Assembly: GCA_900550355.1 (NCBI GenBank)
Contig: URRT01000064.1
Span: 1-10,080 of the forward strand
DNA: 10,080 bases
Reading direction: 5' to 3'
Source: an uncultured Collinsella sp.
Lineage (GTDB): Bacteria > Actinomycetota > Coriobacteriia > Coriobacteriales > Coriobacteriaceae
The notes under the pieces were generated by a model. It saw nothing but the letters and a program-made list of their open reading frames with translations, was not told where the DNA came from and searched no databases. Below are positions 5,744 through 10,080 of the stretch, in pieces (within the stretch, counting starts at the first letter, position 1; the number at the start of each line of letters is the position of its first letter). The position numbers were made by a program, and so were the translations under genes.

Positions 5744-6453
5744 TACTGACCCCTCCTCTCGGAGTTACGACGACGAGGACGGGAAGAGCCCTCGAGTGCA
5801 GGGTTGGGAACAGGCTGGCCCGGGAGCTTCTCGCCCAGGTAGATCCAGACCTTCACGCCGCAAGCGCCCATGGTGGTGCTGGCGACAGCCGTGCCGTAGT
5901 CGATCTTGGCACGGAGGGTGTGCAGAGGCACGCGACCCTCACGGTACCACTCGCGACGGCCCATCTCGGCACCGCCGAGACGACCGGAGCACTGGATACG
6001 GATGCCCTTAGCGCCGGCCTTGCGGGCAGACTGGACAGCCTTGCGCATAGCGCGACGGAAGGCAACGCGCCCCTCGAGCTGCTCGGCGATAGACTGAGCA
6101 ACGAGGTTGGCGTCGAGCTCGGGGCGCTTGATCTCGACAACGTCGACGGAGAGCTGGCCCTTGGAGACGCCAGCGACCTTCTCGAGCTCGGTGCGGAGGG
6201 TATCGATCTCGGCACCCTTCTTACCGATGACAACGCCGGGGCGAGCGGTGAGGATGATGACCTTCACCTTGTCGCCAGCGCGCTCGATCTCGACACGGGA
6301 GACAGCTGCGCGGGAAAGACGCTTCTCGAGGTACTTGCGGATCTCGAGATCGTTACCGAGGGTCTTAGCGTAATCCTTCTCTGCGAACCAGCGGGAGCGC
6401 CAGTTCTCGGTGATGCCAAGACGGAAGCCGGTGGGGTAGACTTTCTGACCCAT
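5743..6453 (-). CDS. rpsC: 30S ribosomal protein S3 (uS3)
   Basis: The protein is 236 residues, in the usual range. The start MGQKVYPTGFRLGITENWRSRWFAEK is characteristic. A type II KH domain carries the GxxG loop as GKKG at 77-80, within GVVIGKKGAEID. The C-terminal domain includes CSGRLGGAEMGRREWYREGRVPLHTLRAKIDYG, then a basic tail RPRRRNSERRGQ. S3 sits at the mRNA entry channel in the 30S head and takes part in mRNA unwinding. The ATG at 6453 is 6 nt after the rplV stop, with GGAGG inside the last rplV codons. Confidence 0.98.
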   Translation of the reverse strand: MGQKVYPTGFRLGITENWRSRWFAEKDYAKTLGNDLEIRKYLEKRLSRAAVSRVEIERAGDKVKVIILTARPGVVIGKKGAEIDTLRTELEKVAGVSKGQLSVDVVEIKRPELDANLVAQSIAEQLEGRVAFRRAMRKAVQSARKAGAKGIRIQCSGRLGGAEMGRREWYREGRVPLHTLRAKIDYGTAVASTTMGACGVKVWIYLGEKLPGQPVPNPALEGSSRPRRRNSERRGQ

Positions 6454-6459
6454 ACAGCT

Positions 6460-6831
6460 TTACGCCTCCTTTCGAGGAGCAACGACGACGGTGATGTGGG
6501 AAGTACGCTTCAGAATGCGAGAAGCGGAACCCTTGGCGCGGGGACGGATGCGCTTAAGCGTCGGACCCTCGTCAACATAGGCAGCGGCGACAACCAGGTT
6601 GTCGGCACGCAGACCGTTGTTGTTCTCGGCGTTCGCAACGGCGGAACGGAGAACCTTCTCGACATCCACGGCGACGGCGCGGTCGCAGAAGTGGAGGATG
6701 TCGAAGGCCTGAGCAACAGGCTTGCGGCGGATCAGATCGACCACCAGGCGGGCCTTGCTGGGGGAAACACGCACGTACTTAGCGACGGCGCGAACCTCGG
6801 TGGCCTCAGTTTCAATAGACTTAGTTGCCAT
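6460..6831 (-). CDS. rplV: 50S ribosomal protein L22 (uL22)
   Basis: The protein is 123 residues, slightly longer than the common 110-118 because of about ten extra N-terminal residues before AVAKYVRVSPSKARLVVDLIRRK. Further family segments are LRSAVANAENN, NLVVAAAYVDEGPTLKRIRPRAKGSASRILKRTSHITVVV, the latter part forming the beta-hairpin that reaches the exit tunnel and affects macrolide sensitivity. The ATG at 6831 follows the rpsS stop by 14 nt, with AGGGGG at the rpsS stop as a plausible ribosome binding site. Confidence 0.97.
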   Translation of the reverse strand: MATKSIETEATEVRAVAKYVRVSPSKARLVVDLIRRKPVAQAFDILHFCDRAVAVDVEKVLRSAVANAENNNGLRADNLVVAAAYVDEGPTLKRIRPRAKGSASRILKRTSHITVVVAPRKEA

Positions 6832-6845
6832 TTACGGTTAACCCC

Positions 6846-7106
6846 CTATTTGGCCTTGTGGCCACGGAACGTACGAGTCGGCGCGAACTCGCCGAGCTTG
6901 TGACCAACCATGGACTCGGTAACATACACGGGCACATGCTTGCGGCCGTCGTGGACGGCGCCGGAGTGACCAACCATCTCGGGGGAGATGGTGGACGCGC
7001 GGGACCAGGTCTTCACGACGTCCTTCTTGCCAGCCTCGTTCATCGCGGTGATACGCGAGAGAAGGCGAGTCTCCACGAACGGGCCCTTTTTGAGACTTCT
7101 GCTCAT
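6846..7106 (-). CDS. rpsS: 30S ribosomal protein S19 (uS19)
   Basis: The protein is 86 residues, close to the usual 92-93. The start MSRSLKKGPFVETRLLSRI, the centre IKTWSR-like VVKTWSRASTISPEMVGHSGAVHDGRKHVPVYVTESMVGHKLGEFAPTRTFRGH and a very short tail are typical. It lies in the 30S head near the A-site finger contact of the 50S and with S13. The ATG at 7106 has AGGAG about 9 nt upstream, and the rplB stop is 32 nt away. Confidence 0.98.
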   Translation of the reverse strand: MSRSLKKGPFVETRLLSRITAMNEAGKKDVVKTWSRASTISPEMVGHSGAVHDGRKHVPVYVTESMVGHKLGEFAPTRTFRGHKAK

Positions 7107-7138
7107 AAGTGCTTTCTCCTAAAACTCGGTATCCGAAA

Positions 7139-7969
7139 TTACTTCTTACGGCGACGAATGATGTGCTGGTTCGAGACCTTCTTCTTCTTGCGCGTACGAA
7201 GGCCCTTCGTCGGCTTACCCCAGGGGGTAACGGAGGGACGACCAGAGGTGTGGTTCTTGCCCTCGCCACCGCCGTGCGGGTGGTCGACAGGGTTCATGAC
7301 GGTACCGCGGACGGTCGGGCGCACGTTCATGTGACGCTTACGGCCGGCCTTGCCGATGACGATGTTGGAGTGATCGGCGTTGCCGACCTCACCGACGGTG
7401 GCGCGGCAGGTAACGAGGATGCGGCGCATCTCGGAGGAAGGCATACGGACGATAGCGTACTTGCCCTCCTTACCCATCAGCTGGCAGGAGTTACCGGCGG
7501 AACGGGCGATAGCAGCGCCCTTGCCCGGCTGGAACTCGACGGCGTGGATGAGCGTACCGACGGGGATGTCGGCGAGGGGCAGAGCGTTGCCCGGCTTGAT
7601 GTCGGCGTCAGAACCGGACATGATGGTCTGACCGACCTCGAGGCCCTTGGGGGCCAGGATGTAGCGCTTCTCACCGTCAGCGTAGTGCAGCAGAGCGATG
7701 CGAGCGGAACGGTTCGGATCGTACTCGATCGTGGCAACCTTGGCGGGCACGCCGTCCTTGTTGCGCTTGAAGTCGATCACGCGGTAACGACGCTTCACGC
7801 CGCCGCCCTGGTGGCGGGTGGTGATGCGGCCGTTGTTGTTACGACCGGCCTTCTTGGGCAGGGGCTCGAGAAGAGACTTCTCGGGCTTGGTGCAGGTGAT
7901 CTCGGAGAAGTCGGAGATCGTCTGCCAACGCCTACCAGCGGAGGTCGGCTTAAGGTGCTTTACAGCCAT
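7139..7969 (-). CDS. rplB: 50S ribosomal protein L2 (uL2)
   Basis: The protein is 276 residues, the usual length. The family pattern includes KKAGRNNNGRITTRHQGGGVKRRYR, YDPNRSARIALLHYADGEKRYILAP, ARSAGNSCQLMGKEG and NPVDHPHGGGEG, where H230 corresponds to the histidine implicated near the peptidyl transferase centre. A lysine- and arginine-rich tail follows. The ATG at 7969 begins the conserved MAVKHLKPTSAGRRW; the open frame extends 25 codons further up through the leader but without family likeness. AAAGGGAT about 5-11 nt upstream is the ribosome binding site, and its complement lies within the leader (8010-8016). The gap from rplW is 179 nt, the largest internal gap in the cluster. Confidence 0.98.
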   Translation of the reverse strand: MAVKHLKPTSAGRRWQTISDFSEITCTKPEKSLLEPLPKKAGRNNNGRITTRHQGGGVKRRYRVIDFKRNKDGVPAKVATIEYDPNRSARIALLHYADGEKRYILAPKGLEVGQTIMSGSDADIKPGNALPLADIPVGTLIHAVEFQPGKGAAIARSAGNSCQLMGKEGKYAIVRMPSSEMRRILVTCRATVGEVGNADHSNIVIGKAGRKRHMNVRPTVRGTVMNPVDHPHGGGEGKNHTSGRPSVTPWGKPTKGLRTRKKKKVSNQHIIRRRKK

Positions 7970-7972
7970 TAC

Positions 7973-8040
7973 AATCCCTTTCAATAGGAATCCGTTAGCC
8001 ATCGCAGACAGGGATTCGAGGTTCTGCCTCGGGTGCGATG
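7973..8040 (-). promoter_or_regulatory. Predicted pseudoknot covering the rplB ribosome binding site
   Basis: On the minus strand, GTCATCGCA (8042-8034) can pair with TGCGATGGC (8006-7998), 9 bp with one G-U pair, enclosing a hairpin CGAGG-CAGAA-CCTCG (8031-8017). The remaining loop AATCCCT (8016-8010) is exactly complementary to AGGGATT (7979-7973), which contains the rplB ribosome binding site. The two pairings interleave as an H-type pseudoknot. Similar arrangements are known in ribosomal protein leaders such as S15. That L2 or another ribosomal protein stabilises this one is inference. Confidence 0.55.
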
Positions 8041-8075
8041 ACACCGGACGTATACACGGTTCCGGGCGTGTCCAT
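7995..8075 (-). other. Candidate 26-codon leader peptide ORF upstream of rplB
   Basis: ATG at 8075 opens 26 codons beginning MDTPGTVYT and ending at TAA 7997-7995, 25 nt before the rplB ATG. The first nine residues match those of the frame at 9940 (MDTPAAVYT), and codons 2 and 9 differ only silently. The frame runs through the predicted pseudoknot, so translating it would open the helix and release the rplB ribosome binding site. No good ribosome binding site precedes the ATG, so the shared sequence may instead act as RNA or DNA. Confidence 0.3.
8050..8075 (-). repeat. Shared 26-nt leader element, copy 2 (rplW-rplB spacer)
   Basis: This 26-nt stretch matches 9915-9940 at 23 of 26 positions and I saw no other copy in the window. 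On the minus strand it reads ATGGACACGCCCG, then GAACCGTGTATAC. ACACG (8071-8067) can pair with CGTGT (8058-8054) around an 8-nt loop; in the other copy the one changed stem base keeps a G-U pair. An overlapping hairpin GGGCGT/ACGCCC (8086-8081 with 8069-8064) would compete with it. Confidence 0.65.
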
Positions 8076-8094
8076 TTTATACGCCCAAAACCTT

Positions 8095-8130
8095 GAGCTC
8101 TCGCCTCCCCTATTTGGGAGGCATGAGCTC
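8095..8130 (-). promoter_or_regulatory. Long hairpin after rplW, possible attenuator
   Basis: Nineteen nt after the rplW stop, on the minus strand, GAGCTC (8130-8125) pairs with GAGCTC (8100-8095) and, after a 2-nt mismatch, GCCTCCC (8122-8116) with GGGAGGC (8109-8103), leaving a 6-nt loop. Only a weak T-run (GGTTTTGGG) follows, so it may reduce rather than end transcription, or protect the upstream mRNA. Confidence 0.5.
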
Positions 8131-8148
8131 ACTCAACAGCAGCGAGTC

Positions 8149-8436
8149 TTAGGCCTGGTTGCCAAAGACCTCGATGGTGTCGCCCTCAGCCAGCGTGACG
8201 ATGGCCTTCTTCCAAGAACGGGTCTTGCCGGCGACATAGCGCACGCGCTTGGTCTTGGGCTTGACCGTCAGGGTGTTCACGCGAACGACCTTGACGCCGA
8301 AGATCTCCTCGACAGCGTCCTTGATCTGATACTTGTTAGCATCCTTGGCGACCTCGAACGTGTACTTGTTCTGCTCCATGCCGGAGAAGGAACGCTCGGA
8401 CACGATCGGACGGATGATGATCTCGTGGGCGGTCAT
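8149..8436 (-). CDS. rplW: 50S ribosomal protein L23 (uL23)
   Basis: The protein is 95 residues, normal for L23. Typical segments are EIIIRPIVSERSFSGMEQNKYTFEVAKDANKYQIKDAVEEIFGVKVVRVNTL and the basic KTKRVRYVAGKTRSWKKAIVTLAEGDTIEVF. L23 lies at the tunnel exit and docks trigger factor and SRP. Its ATG at 8436 directly follows the rplD TAA with no gap (TAAATG), and the ribosome binding site GGAGG lies within the last rplD codons, so the two are translationally coupled. Confidence 0.97.
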   Translation of the reverse strand: MTAHEIIIRPIVSERSFSGMEQNKYTFEVAKDANKYQIKDAVEEIFGVKVVRVNTLTVKPKTKRVRYVAGKTRSWKKAIVTLAEGDTIEVFGNQA

Positions 8437-9063
8437 TTATGCAAGCACCTCCCCGAAGTGAGCGGCGATGTCGGCGGGCATCAGCACGGCGTTGTTGTTG
8501 ACGAGATCGTAGGTGTTGGCCTCGTCAGCGGTGATGATGAACGTCTTGGGAATGTTGCGGAACGACAGGTAGGCGTTGACGTCCTCATCGCGAACGATGA
8601 TGGTCAGACGCTTGCCCTCAAGGCCGAGAGCCTTGAGCATGGCGACGGCAGCCTTGGTGGAAGGCTTCTCGAAGCCGTAGTCGTCGACGAGCACGAGCTC
8701 GCCATCGGCCAGCTTGGCGGACAGCGCGGAGCGCATAGCCAGCTTGACCTCCTTGTTGTTCATACGCTTAGCGTAGGAACGGGGCTTGGGGGCGAAGACA
8801 ACGCCACCGTGACGCCACTGGGCAGCACGGATGGAACCCTGGCGGGCACGGCCGGTGCCCTTCTGACGCCAAGGCTTCTTGCCGCCACCGGAAACCTCAG
8901 AGCGACCCTTAGCAGACTGGGTGCCCTGACGCCAAGAGGCCATCTGGCACTTGACGATGTGGTGCATAACGTGGATGTTCGGCTCGATGCCGTACACCTC
9001 AGCGGCGAGCTCGGCCTCGGCGACCTTCTTGCCCTCGCTGTTCTTTACTTCAAACTTTGCCAT
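8437..9063 (-). CDS. rplD: 50S ribosomal protein L4 (uL4)
   Basis: The protein is 208 residues, the usual size. The tunnel loop is clear (KGRSEVSGGGKKPWRQKGTGRARQGSIRAAQWRHGGVVFAPKPRSY, about residues 52-98), as are LVLVDDYGFEKPSTKAAVAMLKALG and LSFRNIPKTFIITADEANTYDLVNNNAVLM in the globular part. In Escherichia coli L4 also represses the S10 operon by binding its leader RNA; whether L4 acts on the leaders seen here is open. The ATG at 9063 has AGGAG about 9 nt upstream. The gap to rplC is 46 nt. Confidence 0.98.
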   Translation of the reverse strand: MAKFEVKNSEGKKVAEAELAAEVYGIEPNIHVMHHIVKCQMASWRQGTQSAKGRSEVSGGGKKPWRQKGTGRARQGSIRAAQWRHGGVVFAPKPRSYAKRMNNKEVKLAMRSALSAKLADGELVLVDDYGFEKPSTKAAVAMLKALGLEGKRLTIIVRDEDVNAYLSFRNIPKTFIITADEANTYDLVNNNAVLMPADIAAHFGEVLA

Positions 9064-9109
9064 TTAAGTGTTCTCCTTGGTATGACGCTGGGCTAAATGG
9101 GCTGGGCCC

Positions 9110-9730
9110 TTAGGCCATACGGATGGCGACGAGACCATTCTTGGCACCCGGGACAGCGCCCTTGACCAAGATGAGGTTCTGCTCGGCATCGATGCGGACA
9201 ACGGAAAGGTTCTTGACGGTAACGCGCTCGTTACCCATGTGACCGGCCATCTTGACGCCCTTGAGGACGCGCGCAGGATAGGCGCACTGACCGATAGAAC
9301 CGGGGTGACGCTGGAAGTGAGAACCATGCGTCATAGGACCGCGGCGCTGACCCCAGCGCTTGATGCGACCCTGGAAGCCCTTACCCTTGGAGGTACCGAT
9401 GACGTCGACCTTCTCGACATCAGCGAAATCAGCGACGGTGACGACCTCGCCGACCTTGTGCTCCTCGCCGTTCTCGACGCGGACCTCACGAAGGAAGCGG
9501 ACAGGCTCGACGCCAGCCTTGGCGAAGTGACCAGCCATGGGCTTGTTCACGTTCTTGGCCTTGATGTCGCCGAAACCGATCTGGACGGCGTCATAGCCGT
9601 CGGTTGCCTGAGTTTTAACCTGCGAGACAGCGCAGGGGCCAGCCTGGATGACCGTGACGGGAACGACGTTGTCGTCCTCGTCCCAAACCTGGGTCATGCC
9701 AATCTTGCGGCCGAGAATCATGCTGATCAA
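9110..9730 (-). CDS. rplC: 50S ribosomal protein L3 (uL3)
   Basis: The protein is 206 residues from TTG 9730-9728 (MISMILGRKIGMTQVW) or 203 from ATG 9721 (MILGRKIGMTQVW). I prefer TTG because GGGA lies 7 nt upstream, against 16 for the ATG; the evidence is not decisive. Family segments include VIQAGPCAVSQVKT, GTSKGKGFQGRIKRWGQRRGPMTHGSHFQRHPGSIG, where Q140 matches the glutamine methylated by PrmB in E. coli, and VKMAGHMGNERVTVKNL. L3 reaches the peptidyl transferase centre and starts 50S assembly. Both the weak binding site and the unusual start codon lie in inverted repeats, consistent with controlled initiation. rpsJ, its usual upstream neighbour, is not within the 350 nt seen. Confidence 0.97.
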   Translation of the reverse strand: MISMILGRKIGMTQVWDEDDNVVPVTVIQAGPCAVSQVKTQATDGYDAVQIGFGDIKAKNVNKPMAGHFAKAGVEPVRFLREVRVENGEEHKVGEVVTVADFADVEKVDVIGTSKGKGFQGRIKRWGQRRGPMTHGSHFQRHPGSIGQCAYPARVLKGVKMAGHMGNERVTVKNLSVVRIDAEQNLILVKGAVPGAKNGLVAIRMA

Positions 9731-9802
9731 GATATGATCCCAACTCTCGCGTGGTCTTGGGACAATGCGTACACCACCGAGCGTACGCCCCTAGAGGACC
9801 AC
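9725..9802 (-). promoter_or_regulatory. Predicted switching leader at the rplC start
   Basis: On the minus strand, one fold pairs GTGGTC (9802-9797) with GACCAC (9756-9751), GGG (9791-9789) with CCC (9761-9759), and GCGTAC (9788-9783) with GTACGC (9772-9767). A second pairs TCCCAA (9762-9757) with TTGGGA (9743-9738), covering the weak GGGA binding site and using the same CCC. A third small hairpin, TGATC/GATCA (9739-9735 with 9729-9725), covers most of the TTG start codon. Shared bases mean the first two compete or form a pseudoknot, as in a translational switch. The ligand, possibly a ribosomal protein such as L4 or L3, is inference. Confidence 0.5.
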
Positions 9803-9859
9803 TACTTACACGACGTGCTCCCCAGCCTTGTATTGCGTCCGGACTACCTGACAACCCTA

Positions 9860-9940
9860 TTAAGCAGGCATTTTGTCCAGCCAGAATACTCCCCTGGTTT
9901 CACACAGCTGTTTAGTATACACGGCTGCGGGCGTATCCAT
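9860..9940 (-). other. Candidate 26-codon leader peptide ORF upstream of rplC
   Basis: ATG at 9940 opens 26 codons beginning MDTPAAVYTKQL and ending at TAA 9862-9860, 129 nt before the rplC start. Its length equals that of the frame at 7995-8075 and seven of the first nine residues are identical, but the rest is unrelated. No clear ribosome binding site precedes it. Confidence 0.3.
9915..9940 (-). repeat. Shared 26-nt leader element, copy 1 (upstream of rplC)
   Basis: It matches 8050-8075 at 23 of 26 positions, while the flanks are unrelated. On the minus strand it reads ATGGATACGCCCG, then CAGCCGTGTATAC. ATACG (9936-9932) can pair with CGTGT (9923-9919) through one G-U pair around an 8-nt loop. 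It ends in TATACT, which resembles a -10 box, but the nearest -35-like TGGATA is only 14 nt away. Confidence 0.65.
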
Positions 9941-10056
9941 CGAGATTCATATTTCACTCACATTGTTTACGCAGGTAAAGTGCGTGGAGTCGCCCGAGCT
10001 TGGCAGAGGGGCGCCGAAATATATTAAGTTTGCTGCTCTACAGTCCTGCGCAAGAC

Positions 10057-10079
10057 GGAAAGCACATTAAGTGCTTTCC
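10057..10079. terminator. Perfect 9-bp palindrome at window edge
   Basis: GGAAAGCAC (10057-10065) and GTGCTTTCC (10071-10079) are exact inverted repeats around ATTAA. It could be the terminator of whatever lies upstream of the rplC region or a regulatory hairpin. On the minus strand no long T-run follows (GTCTTG); on the plus strand the window ends before it can be judged. Confidence 0.4.
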
Positions 10080-10080
10080 T

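Larger units (their letters stand above)
9731..10080. other. 350-nt non-coding leader/promoter region upstream of rplC
   Basis: I see no gene on either strand; in particular no rpsJ (S10) sequence, although rpsJ normally lies just upstream of rplC. The region holds the rplC switching leader (9725-9802), a candidate 26-codon upstream ORF (9860-9940), the shared 26-nt element (9915-9940), and a palindrome at the window edge (10057-10079). The operon promoter should be here or further up. TATACT at 9919-9914 (minus strand) resembles a -10 box but lacks a -35 at 17 nt, so the promoter is not assigned. Confidence 0.65.

Noticed and set aside
7970..8044. N-terminal extension of L2 by 25 residues
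   Set aside because: The conserved L2 start MAVKHLKP has its own ribosome binding site; the upstream frame lies in the structured leader.
8038..9096. 352-codon plus-strand open frame opposite rplW and rplD
   Set aside because: Antisense shadow of two clear ribosomal protein genes, low-complexity leucine/glycine/aspartate-rich translation.
9914..9940. Standard sigma-70 promoter reading of the shared element (TGGATA ... TATACT)
   Set aside because: The spacing is only 14 nt and no -35 box stands at 16-18 nt; the other copy ends TATACG. Kept only as one of several possibilities.
9873..10070. 65-codon plus-strand open frame upstream of rplC
   Set aside because: It covers the shared element and leader structures on the wrong strand, without a ribosome binding site or family likeness.
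1..10080. CRISPR array, tRNA or rRNA genes, prophage or toxin-antitoxin modules
   Set aside because: No regularly spaced repeats, no cloverleaf or rRNA sequence and no such proteins were seen in the window.

Overview
The window looks like a high-GC Gram-positive chromosome, most likely a gut member of the Coriobacteriia such as Collinsella. This is inferred from the GC-rich coding, the S10-type ribosomal protein cluster, the zinc-ribbon form of L24 and a general resemblance to Collinsella proteins; no search was run.

Layout. (1) 1-1539, plus strand: the C-terminal part of a U32-family protein (its start lies before the window) and, 15 nt later, an RluA-family pseudouridine synthase. Both point to RNA modification. 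(2) 1537-1650: two large stem-loops between convergent genes. (3) 1651-3480, minus strand: a two-gene operon of a Gfo/Idh/MocA oxidoreductase followed by a DeoR-family repressor. (4) 3481-3941: non-coding, with a cluster of TGCGCA-like motifs that may be repressor operators, degenerate GTCTGTCCCC repeats, and a strong intrinsic terminator. (5) 3942-9730, minus strand: twelve ribosomal protein genes transcribed rplC-rplD-rplW-rplB-rpsS-rplV-rpsC-rplP-rpmC-rpsQ-rplN-rplX. (6) 9731-10080: a non-coding leader or promoter region upstream of rplC.

The ribosomal cluster is tightly packed, with stop/start overlaps or short gaps, except at three places: upstream of rplC (at least 350 nt), between rplW and rplB (179 nt) and between rpsQ and rplN (118 nt). 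Each of these spacers has long inverted repeats on the transcribed strand. The rplC and rplB spacers share a 26-nt element (23/26 identical) that can be read as an RNA hairpin, as the start of a 26-codon upstream ORF (MDTPxxVYT...), or as a DNA site. The rplB leader can form a pseudoknot whose second helix covers the rplB ribosome binding site. The rplC leader has competing helices, one of which covers its weak ribosome binding site. The rplN leader folds as a three-way junction just upstream of a strong ribosome binding site. Together these suggest several control points inside one ribosomal protein operon.

The cluster is also cut at both visible ends. rpsJ (S10) is not within 350 nt upstream of rplC. 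rplX (L24) is followed by a terminator and unrelated genes instead of rplE (L5).
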